Of a DNA stretch of 6,185 bases, positions 1-6,154 are shown one piece after another (position 1 is the first letter of the stretch; every line of letters starts with the position of its first letter). Origin of the DNA: Candidatus Troglogloeales bacterium. GTDB lineage: Bacteria; Nitrospirota; Nitrospiria; SBBL01; SBBT01. The notes beneath the pieces were generated by a model. That model was not told the DNA's origin and did not search any database. It saw only the letters and a list, made by a program, of their open reading frames with translations. Both the position numbers and the translations under genes were made by a program. The stretch covers positions 1-6,185 of the forward strand of contig SBBT01000128.1 in assembly GCA_005239595.1 (NCBI GenBank), read 5' to 3'.

Positions 1-149
1 GCTGGTGCGATTGCGCCCATATGAAGGTGAACACCCTCGAGAAAATTCTTTGGTCCCTGGAAGAGATGCAATTCCCGATTACGGTCGAGGAACAAATTAT
101 GCATCGAGCCAGGCGGGCGATTGAACGCATGTTAGAAGTTCGCACATAA
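1..149 (+). CDS. nadA: Quinolinate synthase NadA, C-terminal fragment
   Basis: This is the last 48 or so codons of a gene that enters from the left edge, read in the frame starting at base 3 and ending at TAA 147-149. NadA condenses iminoaspartate with dihydroxyacetone phosphate to make quinolinate, the precursor of NAD, using an oxygen-sensitive [4Fe-4S] cluster in the cytoplasm. The visible segment begins WCDCAHMKVNTLEKI and ends near RAIERML. A cysteine-containing stretch followed by HMK-NTLEK and a terminal IERML helix is the typical NadA ending. One of the two cysteines seen is probably the last cluster ligand, and the other ligands lie outside the window. The stop lies 6 bases before the next start, so the two genes are probably co-transcribed. 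The identification rests on a short but distinctive segment. Confidence 0.85.
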   Translation, partial: WCDCAHMKVNTLEKILWSLEEMQFPITVEEQIMHRARRAIERMLEVRT

Positions 150-155
150 GGCAGG

Positions 156-377
156 ATGATCATGCCAGTTGTTGGACGGATATTGATTTCCCTCGGCGTC
201 CTCTTCATCCTGATTGGAGGTGTCTTCTTGCTTGCCGGGAAAATACCCGGCATCGGCCGTCTGCCGGGGGATATCTTTATCCAGCGTAAAAACTTTACCG
301 TATACGTTCCCCTTGCTACCTGCCTCTTGGTCAGCGTCATCCTCTCTTTTCTCTTTTGGCTCTTTGGTAGACGGTGA
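156..377 (+). CDS. DUF2905 family small membrane protein
   Basis: The 73-residue product has two hydrophobic segments (about residues 5-27 and 50-70) joined by a loop with the signature GRLPGDI at residues 34-40, followed by a basic QRKN stretch. This layout and motif match the DUF2905 family, small inner-membrane proteins of unknown biochemical role. No catalytic residues can be pointed to. ATG 156 has AAGG 4 bases upstream. ATG 162, two codons later, is equally plausible because it has AGG 6 bases upstream, and it would remove only two residues. The gene follows nadA by 6 bases, and its TGA stop overlaps the next gene's GTG start. From memory, DUF2905 genes often sit beside spoIID-like and queA genes, as here, so the family call is firm although the function is not. 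Confidence 0.88.
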   Translation: MIMPVVGRILISLGVLFILIGGVFLLAGKIPGIGRLPGDIFIQRKNFTVYVPLATCLLVSVILSFLFWLFGRR

Positions 378-1507
378 TACACCTCTTTCTTGCGCTCTCC
401 TTTTTATTTGCGCCGGCTCCTGCCATGGCCGGTGAGGTTGTCCGTATTGTTTTGATTCAAGATTCCCCTGGTGTCCTATTCACCTCAACGGAAGGGTTTT
501 TCGTCCATAGAAAGTCTGGCGCGCCTCTTTATCTGCGTCCAGTTTTATCCGCAACGATCGGCATAAAGAGAGGGCTTACGGTAAACCGGTTTGACAGCCT
601 AGAAGACGAACTAACCTTTTTGCCTAAAGAGGGGGGAAAGATTTCAGTAGAGCGGCGTCCCTATGCCGGAATAGTCCGGGTTAAGAAGAAAAAGGGAGGG
701 CTTTGGGTTATCAATGAAGTCGATGTGGAGGAATACTTAAAAGGGGTTGTCCCCGCGGAAATGGCGTCTGATTGGGAATTGGAGGCGCTAAAAGTTCAGG
801 CAATCATCTCGCGCACGTATGCCCTTTATCAAAAAGAGGAGCACCAAAGACGCGATTTTGATCTGATGTCCACCGTTCTCTCCCAGGTCTATCAGGGAGG
901 GGAGGTGGAGGATTCCCGCGCCTCCCTGGCTATTGCAGAGACCGCAGGAATGGTGTTGACCTATGGCGGCAGGACCGCCCTGACCTTCTTTCATTCTACA
1001 TCGGCCGGACCGACGGAAGACGCAGAAGAACGATGGAATATTAATCTTTCTTACCTCAAAGGGGTTAATTGTCCGCTTGACCGGGATTCACCTTACTATC
1101 AATGGAAAAGAACGATCTCTCTGCGGGAGATGGAGACGGCGATCCGGAGGCTGAACCATTCTGTCGCTACCGTCACGCTGCTTGCCCCGCTTCAATGGAG
1201 CAGGGCCGGGAGAATCCTGACGTTGAAGGTTCTCCATTCGGAAGGAGAAATGGTGTTGAAGGCGGAAGACCTTCGAGCGGCCCTGGGATACAAATTTCTA
1301 CCGAGCACCCGTTTTACGATCGATTCGTTTGGGACCGAAATTCAGATCAGCGGCATGGGTTATGGCCATGGGGTGGGTCTCTGCCAATGGGGGGCCAAGG
1401 TTATGGCGGAACAGGGATTGAAAGCGGGCGAAATCCTGCTCTATTATTATCCTGGCGTGACCCTTCAATCGTATAAGGAGATTAAATCGTTCCTAAAGAG
1501 CAACTAG
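374..1507 (+). CDS. SpoIID/LytB domain protein, exported
   Basis: The 377-residue product carries a SpoIID/LytB domain. Bacillus SpoIID is a lytic transglycosylase that cleaves glycan strands already stripped of stem peptides; homologues in non-sporulating bacteria are thought to act on cell-wall glycan in the envelope. Visible motifs are NEVDVEEYLKGVVPAEM at 114-130, where Glu129 corresponds to the proposed catalytic acid, then ALKVQAIISRTYALYQ at 138-153, FFHSTSAGPTEDAEERW at 205-221, and GYGHGVGLCQWGA at 329-341 with the downstream YYYPGV. Residues 1-18 form a hydrophobic signal peptide ending in an AMA-G cleavage site, although its n-region has no Lys or Arg. The start is GTG 374: TAG 368-370 blocks any start further upstream, and the next in-frame ATG would lose the signal. 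The GTGA overlap with the previous gene suggests coupled translation. The 3' end overlaps the likely start of queA. Confidence 0.92.
   Translation: MIHLFLALSFLFAPAPAMAGEVVRIVLIQDSPGVLFTSTEGFFVHRKSGAPLYLRPVLSATIGIKRGLTVNRFDSLEDELTFLPKEGGKISVERRPYAGIVRVKKKKGGLWVINEVDVEEYLKGVVPAEMASDWELEALKVQAIISRTYALYQKEEHQRRDFDLMSTVLSQVYQGGEVEDSRASLAIAETAGMVLTYGGRTALTFFHSTSAGPTEDAEERWNINLSYLKGVNCPLDRDSPYYQWKRTISLREMETAIRRLNHSVATVTLLAPLQWSRAGRILTLKVLHSEGEMVLKAEDLRAALGYKFLPSTRFTIDSFGTEIQISGMGYGHGVGLCQWGAKVMAEQGLKAGEILLYYYPGVTLQSYKEIKSFLKSN
1475..1480 (+). promoter_or_regulatory. Shine-Dalgarno sequence for queA, inside the spoIID-like gene
   Basis: AAGGAG lies five bases before ATC 1486, the first sense codon after an in-frame TAA (1483-1485) in the queA frame. 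This is the best ribosome-binding sequence near the junction. It supports ATC as the queA start, because no ATG, GTG or TTG is available in that frame before the conserved N-terminus. Confidence 0.55.
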
Positions 1508-2553
1508 CTACCGTTGCGTTTGATTATTTCCTTGACCCGGCGCTGATTGCCGAGGTGCCGGTTCCTGTCAGGGATCAGTCGCGCCTGCTTATTCTCGATC
1601 GAAAGTGGCAGCGCATCAAACATAGCACATTTGCAGCGCTGCCCGACTATCTTCAACCAAACGACCTGATTGTATTTAATGACACGCGGGTTCTACCGGC
1701 CCGCCTCTATGCAGAAGCGGAATCAGGGAAGCGGATAGAACTCCTGCTGCTTGGGCCATGTGTCTCCCCGCATGGGAATACATGCCGTCGCTGGAAGACA
1801 TTGGTGAAAGGCAGGGTCCGCTCGGGGATGTCCTTGATTTTTCAAGAAGGCGTCGTAGGGCATCTCGTTGGGGAATCGAGAGGGGGAGAATGGGAGATCG
1901 TATTTGATCTTCCGCAGGGAGTGGATCTTTATCCGTATATCGAACAGTGGGGTGCTATTCCGCTTCCTCCGTATATCTTAAAAAAAAGGGAAGTCTCGCC
2001 TTCCGATAAAATACGATACCAAACGGTCTATGCGGACATCCCAGGTTCCGTGGCGGCGCCTACGGCGGGGCTTCATTTCACCAAGGAATTGATTGAGGCG
2101 ATAAAAAGACGGGGGATCCAGACAGCGACGATTACATTACATATCGGGCTGGATACGTTTCAACCGATACGAACTGATTCCATTGTGGAACATGCCATGC
2201 ACCGGGAGCGGTTTCATCTATCGGAAGAGACGGCAGAAAAGGTGAATTTTACGCTGAGAAATGGCGGAAGGGTAGTGGCCGTCGGCACGACGGTGACACG
2301 GACGCTGGAAAGCGTGGCAAATTCGGACGGGACGGTCCGTCCTTGCTCGGGGGAGACCGATTTATTCATTACACCCGGTTTTACATTCAAGGTGGTTAAT
2401 GTCATGGTTACTAATTTTCATTCCCCGCGATCGACATTATTGGTGATGGTGTCGGCTTTCTCAGGCTATGAGTTGATCCGATCCGCTTACAGGGAGGCCA
2501 TACGGCAAAAGTACCGTTTTTTGAGCTTCGGCGATGCCATGTTGATATTGTAG
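1486..2553 (+). CDS. queA: S-adenosylmethionine:tRNA ribosyltransferase-isomerase QueA
   Basis: QueA transfers and isomerises the ribosyl moiety of S-adenosylmethionine onto 7-aminomethyl-7-deazaguanine in tRNA, giving epoxyqueuosine at wobble position 34 of GUN-anticodon tRNAs. Numbered from ATC 1486, the 355-residue product shows NDTRVLPARL (65-74), GAIPLPPYI (156-164), RYQTVYA (177-183), VAAPTAGLHFT (189-199), ITLHIGLDTFQPI (206-218), HAMHRERF (226-233), VGTTVTRTLES (266-276), TNFHSPRSTLL (309-319) and YRFLSFGDAML (343-353), all in family order. The length fits (E. coli QueA is 356). The first standard start, GTG 1555, has no Shine-Dalgarno and would delete the segment FDYFLDPALIAEVP, which aligns with the normal QueA N-terminus. 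Upstream only near-cognate codons exist: ATC 1486 (ideal AAGGAG spacing) or CTA 1504 (overlapping the previous TAG stop and giving a typical N-terminal length). The product is certain; the exact start is not. Confidence 0.95.
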   Translation: MVPKEQLATVAFDYFLDPALIAEVPVPVRDQSRLLILDRKWQRIKHSTFAALPDYLQPNDLIVFNDTRVLPARLYAEAESGKRIELLLLGPCVSPHGNTCRRWKTLVKGRVRSGMSLIFQEGVVGHLVGESRGGEWEIVFDLPQGVDLYPYIEQWGAIPLPPYILKKREVSPSDKIRYQTVYADIPGSVAAPTAGLHFTKELIEAIKRRGIQTATITLHIGLDTFQPIRTDSIVEHAMHRERFHLSEETAEKVNFTLRNGGRVVAVGTTVTRTLESVANSDGTVRPCSGETDLFITPGFTFKVVNVMVTNFHSPRSTLLVMVSAFSGYELIRSAYREAIRQKYRFLSFGDAMLIL

Positions 2554-2591
2554 CTGTTTCTGAATAAGTTTTAGAAGTGTGAGGGTGCGCC

Positions 2592-3293
2592 ATGCGCGCG
2601 CTACAACAATTAAAACAGGGAAAAGCGCGACCCGTTAAGGTGCGCGTCCTCCGTCTAATTAGTGCGGTCGTTTTAGCCCTTTTTTCAGTCGGTTTTCTCT
2701 GGTTAACGACCGAAGATCGATCTTCTTCTCCCCCTCCCAGCGATTTCAAGTTGAAAGAGGTTCCCTCCCCGATACTGTATTCGGGCAGGAAAGCATCGCC
2801 CCAATCCGATCGTGTTGCCGCGACTCCTCTTCGTACGCCCAAGACCACGACGCAGATACTCGATCCTCCTCCTATTGAGATTAAACTGGCTTTAAAGCCG
2901 ATTGAGAGGGAGGAGTTGACTTTTTTTAAGACATTAAGGGGAAAGACAACCGTTGCCCTGAAGCCAAAAAAAGAGACCGATTCAAAGAAGCAGGGAATAG
3001 AGCAACAAAAGGCAAAGGCACGTCCGGTGAAGGTGTCTCAAAAGCCGACATCCCGGGGAGGATATACACTTCAAGTGGCATCTTTTCCCATGGTAAAAGA
3101 TGCAGAGACCTTTTCCAAGAGGCTCAGGGAAGAAGGATATGACTCGTATGTGTCGGTCGGGGAGGTTCCAAAGAGAGGGAGATGGTATCGGGTGCGCATC
3201 GGCCATTACCCTGACCGGATAACGGCGCAAGAATCAGGAGAATCTATCTTTGCGGACGAGCAATTAGACTATATAATTATCCCGGATCGGTAA
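2592..3293 (+). CDS. Single-pass membrane protein with C-terminal SPOR domain
   Basis: The 233-residue product has a short basic cytoplasmic tail, one transmembrane helix (about residues 22-39), a Pro/Lys-rich extended region (about 40-155), and a C-terminal SPOR domain (about 157-232). The SPOR domain begins GGYTLQVASFP and continues through FSKRLREEGYDSYV and RWYRVRIGHYPD. SPOR domains bind peptide-free peptidoglycan glycan at division septa, and the topology is that of FtsN, DedD or DamX. The periplasmic linker is poorly conserved in such proteins, so assignment to one of these is not possible. The start is supported by GAGGG at 2581-2585, six bases before the ATG. The gene follows queA by 38 bases with no visible terminator, and its TAA stop overlaps the next ATG by one base. 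The heptapeptide KARPVKV occurs twice, at 11-17 on the cytoplasmic side and at 142-148 just before the SPOR domain. Confidence 0.88.
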   Translation: MRALQQLKQGKARPVKVRVLRLISAVVLALFSVGFLWLTTEDRSSSPPPSDFKLKEVPSPILYSGRKASPQSDRVAATPLRTPKTTTQILDPPPIEIKLALKPIEREELTFFKTLRGKTTVALKPKKETDSKKQGIEQQKAKARPVKVSQKPTSRGGYTLQVASFPMVKDAETFSKRLREEGYDSYVSVGEVPKRGRWYRVRIGHYPDRITAQESGESIFADEQLDYIIIPDR

Positions 3294-5230
3294 TGACACA
3301 GAAATTACACGTCATCTGCAGGGATTTATTTCTACCGGGGGGAGTTTTCCACACGGGGATGCCAGGTTATGAGTGCCGGACCTCCCAGGTGGCTATGGCC
3401 GAGGCCGTTGCCGCAGCGTTGGAAGGCAAAGAGACGCTGCTGGTGGAGGCGCCAACGGGTACAGGCAAAACCTGGGCCTATCTCGTCCCGGCGATTTTAA
3501 GCGGTAAGAAGGTGGTGATCTCCACCGGCACCAAGACGCTTCAGGATCAGCTCTATCAGAAAGATATCCCTCTTTTGGCGTCTCTGATGCCGGACACATT
3601 TACCAGCAGCGTGATGAAGGGAAAATCAAATTATCTCTGCTGGTTTCGCTTTAACCAATGGATGGAACAAGACCCCCTTTTTGGAAGAGAGCCCGATTTT
3701 AAAACGCTTCGATCATGGCTACAGACGACCGCGACGGGAGATCGTGCGGAGATGGTCTCTCTCCCCGATGAGGCCCCCGTTTGGCAGGATGTTTCCGTAA
3801 AGGCGGAAGCCTGTCTAGGTGGAAAGTGCCCGGAGTATGAGCGTTGTTTTATCACGCGGGCCAAGATGGCTGCCGCCGCAGCCGACATTGTGATTGTCAA
3901 TCATCACCTTTTTTTTGCAGACCTTGCCTTAAGAGATGGCTCTTATGGGGCGGTCCTTCCCCATTACGACGCCGTGGTCTTTGATGAGGCGCACCTTCTG
4001 GAAGAGGTTGCGGAGCAGTACTTTGGAATCTCAATCAGCAGTTACCGGATGGAAGATTTCGCGCGAGATGCGATGCGGGAGTTTGTCTCTTATCAAGAGG
4101 AGGAATGCGCCAGGCTTTGCAGGCACCTTTTGGAAGAATCTCGACAATTCTTCTCACAGTTTAGGCGGGATCGGGAACGATACCGGCTGACCAGGCAACA
4201 GATAACGTCAAAGACAGAGGAGGCAGGCGGGCATCTTGTTTTGTCTTTGGATCGGTTAAAAGAGGCGATTAACCTGTCGAAGGTTCAAAATGAGGGGGCC
4301 TCCCACCTTATCGTCCGGATTGAACGGTTGCGTGAAGATACAATGCTTTTCCTGGAGATGGAGGAAGCGACTTATCTCTACTGGGTGGAGACCTCTGCAA
4401 CGGGCGTCTTCCTGCATGCCTCGCCTCTTGATGTTTCGACCATTTTACGAGAACGTCTCTTTAGTCGTGGCATTCCGATCATTCTCACCTCGGCGACACT
4501 CGCCTCGCAAACGGGATCAGGCGACGATTTTAATTATGTCAGAGGCCGGCTGGGCATTGATGTGGCGGAGGGGCTGGTCCTGTCCTCTCCATTTGATTAT
4601 GAAAAACAGACGTTGCTTTATCTTCCCAAAAATCTTCCCTCCCCTGGAAGCGATTGTTTCGTCACCGCGATTTCCGATGAAATTATCAGGATTTTGCAAA
4701 CAACCGGCGGGCGGGCTTTACTTCTGTTTACAAGCTGGAAGGTATTGGAAGATGTCTATCGAAATGTCAGAGGCCGGCTTCCGTATCTTTTACTGAAACA
4801 GGGGGACCACCCGAAGCAGGCGCTGCTTGATCTTTTTCGTAAGGAGGTCACTTCGGTCCTCTTTGGGACGGCAAGTTTCTGGCAAGGGGTGGATGTTCCG
4901 GGAGAGGCCCTCTCGTGCGTGATCATTGATAAGCTCCCTTTTGCCTCTCCCGCAGATCCGCTCGTTGCTGCACGGGTTACGTCGCTGGAACAGGAGGGGG
5001 AAGATCCCTTTCTCGCGTATCAGCTCCCTTGTGCCATTCTCCTTTTACGCCAGGGGGTGGGGCGATTGATTCGAAGCCGAAACGATCGTGGCATGATCGT
5101 GATTCTGGATAATCGCGTGGCGAAAAAATGGTACGGAAAGTTTTTCTTAAAAAGCCTCCCGCCGGTTCGTAAGACCAACGCTTTTGAAGAGGTCCATGCC
5201 TTTTTCAACCGGAAACCCGATCTTAGTTAA
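3293..5230 (+). CDS. YoaA/DinG-type Fe-S ATP-dependent DNA helicase
   Basis: This 645-residue superfamily 2 helicase belongs to the XPD/Rad3-like DinG branch, which unwinds DNA 5' to 3' during repair. Motifs in order are Walker A PTGTGKT (54-60), STGTKTLQDQL (77-87), Walker B DEAH (231-234) preceded by NHHLFFAD (203-210), TSAT (399-402), FTSW (479-482), GTASFWQGVDVPG (525-537) and QGVGRLIRS (587-595). Four cysteines (C116, C174, C179, C185) lie between Walker A and DEAH. The spacing of the last three, C-x4-C-x5-C, equals that of the E. coli DinG [4Fe-4S] ligands. There is no N-terminal exonuclease domain. Length and several stretches (DIV-VNHHLFFAD, the late IDKLPF-SP-DPL) resemble E. coli YoaA (636 residues) more than DinG (716 residues). 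ATG 3293 overlaps the previous stop as TAATG with no good Shine-Dalgarno, so translation is probably coupled to the SPOR gene. Confidence 0.93.
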   Translation: MTQKLHVICRDLFLPGGVFHTGMPGYECRTSQVAMAEAVAAALEGKETLLVEAPTGTGKTWAYLVPAILSGKKVVISTGTKTLQDQLYQKDIPLLASLMPDTFTSSVMKGKSNYLCWFRFNQWMEQDPLFGREPDFKTLRSWLQTTATGDRAEMVSLPDEAPVWQDVSVKAEACLGGKCPEYERCFITRAKMAAAAADIVIVNHHLFFADLALRDGSYGAVLPHYDAVVFDEAHLLEEVAEQYFGISISSYRMEDFARDAMREFVSYQEEECARLCRHLLEESRQFFSQFRRDRERYRLTRQQITSKTEEAGGHLVLSLDRLKEAINLSKVQNEGASHLIVRIERLREDTMLFLEMEEATYLYWVETSATGVFLHASPLDVSTILRERLFSRGIPIILTSATLASQTGSGDDFNYVRGRLGIDVAEGLVLSSPFDYEKQTLLYLPKNLPSPGSDCFVTAISDEIIRILQTTGGRALLLFTSWKVLEDVYRNVRGRLPYLLLKQGDHPKQALLDLFRKEVTSVLFGTASFWQGVDVPGEALSCVIIDKLPFASPADPLVAARVTSLEQEGEDPFLAYQLPCAILLLRQGVGRLIRSRNDRGMIVILDNRVAKKWYGKFFLKSLPPVRKTNAFEEVHAFFNRKPDLS

Positions 5231-5232
5231 GG

Positions 5233-5262
5233 TTGCGCTCGTTGGAATAGAAACGCTATAAT
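5233..5262 (+). promoter_or_regulatory. Candidate sigma70-type promoter for the cbbQ/norQ-like gene
   Basis: A perfect -10 hexamer TATAAT (5257-5262) is preceded by TTGCGC (5233-5238), a three-of-six match to the -35 consensus, with an 18-base spacer. Transcription would begin near 5269-5270, leaving an untranslated leader of about 35 bases. It lies in the widest intergenic gap of the window, between the helicase and the ATPase, which is where a new transcription unit would be expected. The weak -35 leaves room for an activator, but no operator half-sites are evident. Confidence 0.5.
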
Positions 5263-5294
5263 CGCCCTGACCGCTCTAAACAAACTGCTACTGT

Positions 5295-5299
5295 GAGGA
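5295..5299 (+). promoter_or_regulatory. Shine-Dalgarno sequence selecting ATG 5305
   Basis: GAGGA lies five bases before ATG 5305. The longer reading from GTG 5293 has no purine-rich sequence at a suitable distance upstream, and that GTG partly overlaps this site. ATG 5305 is therefore the preferred start of the ATPase gene. Confidence 0.65.
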
Positions 5300-5304
5300 A
5301 TGAG

Positions 5305-6111
5305 ATGCCGCCACAAATGGACCCCTTTTTTTTGAAGAAGGAGCCGTACTATCAGCCGATCGGCGAGGAGGTTCCCCTCTTTCGTGCGGCTTATGAGGCA
5401 AAACGGCCTGTCCTGCTAAAAGGTCCGACCGGTTGCGGTAAAAGCCGGTTTGTCGCCTACATGGCCTATCATCTTAAGCGGCCGCTTATAACCGTTGCCT
5501 GCCATGAAGATTTAACCGCATCCGACCTCGTCGGCAGGTATCTCCTTCATGGGGATGAGACAATCTGGTCGGATGGGCCACTTTCTCTGGCGGTAAAATA
5601 TGGCGCCATCTGTTATTTAGATGAGGTGGTCGAGGCGAGAAAAGATACGACCGTGTTGATTCACCCCTTGACGGATGATCGGCGGATTCTGCCGGTAGAA
5701 AAAAAGGGGGAGATTCTGACCGCCTCAGATGATTTCATGCTGGTCATTTCGTATAACCCCGGTTATCAGAGTCTGTTGAAGGATTTAAAACAGAGTACCC
5801 GCCAGCGGTTTATCGCCCTGGAGTTTTCCTATCCCCCACGGGACGCGGAGATCCAGATTGTTGCGCATGAGGCGGGGGTTTCGGAAGAGATCGCAAGAAG
5901 CCTGGTGGTCATTGGCGAAAAGGTGCGCAACCTTAAAAACCACGGTCTGGAAGAAGGAGTCTCTACCCGCCTTTTGATCTATGCGGCCCAGTTGATTCAA
6001 AAGGGGATTCCCCCCCATCTCGCCTCCCTGGCCGCCATTGCTGATGCCATGACCGATGATGCGGATATGCGCCGCAGCATTCTGGAGGTCATTAAGGCCA
6101 TCTTTCCGTAG
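5305..6111 (+). CDS. CbbQ/NirQ/NorQ family MoxR-type AAA+ ATPase
   Basis: The 268-residue product is a MoxR-clade AAA+ ATPase of the CbbQ/NirQ/NorQ group. These cytoplasmic ATPases work with a von Willebrand factor A partner (CbbO or NorD) to activate Rubisco or to mature nitric oxide reductase. Visible elements are the N-terminal EPYYQPIGEEV, Walker A GPTGCGKS (40-47), ACHEDLTASDLVGRYLL (65-81), Walker B ICYLDE (102-107), HPLTDDRRILP (120-130), sensor 1 ISYNPGYQS (148-156), a probable arginine finger in STRQRF (164-169), and the sensor 2 segment STRLLIYA (220-227). All core ATPase residues are present and the length is normal. The sequence alone cannot separate CbbQ from NorQ, and neither Rubisco nor nor genes are in the window, so no symbol is given. 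Its own promoter candidate lies upstream, and a new gene starts 43 bases downstream. Confidence 0.93.
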   Translation: MPPQMDPFFLKKEPYYQPIGEEVPLFRAAYEAKRPVLLKGPTGCGKSRFVAYMAYHLKRPLITVACHEDLTASDLVGRYLLHGDETIWSDGPLSLAVKYGAICYLDEVVEARKDTTVLIHPLTDDRRILPVEKKGEILTASDDFMLVISYNPGYQSLLKDLKQSTRQRFIALEFSYPPRDAEIQIVAHEAGVSEEIARSLVVIGEKVRNLKNHGLEEGVSTRLLIYAAQLIQKGIPPHLASLAAIADAMTDDADMRRSILEVIKAIFP

Positions 6112-6154
6112 CCAGGAATCGATCCTCCCCGTCACACCCGATATCAGGAGTAAC

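Noticed and set aside
1102..1476. A 124-codon plus-strand frame inside the spoIID-like gene.
   Set aside because: It overlaps the conserved SpoIID motifs in another frame, and its Gly/Pro/Arg-rich composition is typical of an out-of-frame reading.
1486..1507. A programmed -1 frameshift fusing the SpoIID-like protein to QueA, as an explanation for the missing queA start.
   Set aside because: The overlap TTC CTA AAG AGC has no X-XXY-YYZ slippery heptamer, and a periplasmic enzyme fused to a tRNA-modifying enzyme makes no cellular sense.
2411..2848. A 145-codon minus-strand open frame across the end of queA and the start of the SPOR gene.
   Set aside because: It lies antisense to two well-supported genes, shows no family motif and has an unnatural composition; it is a shadow frame.
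4536..4779. A 16-base perfect direct repeat inside the helicase gene (4536-4551 and 4764-4779), encoding VRGRL at residues 416-420 and 492-496.
   Set aside because: Both copies are in frame within one gene, and the surrounding sequence is not repeated; chance is the simplest explanation, although it could act as a small recombination substrate.
5321..5335. A CCCC followed by an 8-T run near the start of the ATPase gene, considered as a slippage or terminator element.
   Set aside because: It encodes PFFL in frame, matching the family's N-terminal region, and there is no preceding stem; at most it is a sequencing-error hotspot.
6114..6126. A possible hairpin AGGA-ATCGA-TCCT after the ATPase stop, considered as a terminator.
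   Set aside because: The stem is only four base pairs with no following T-run, and the next gene starts closely on the same strand.
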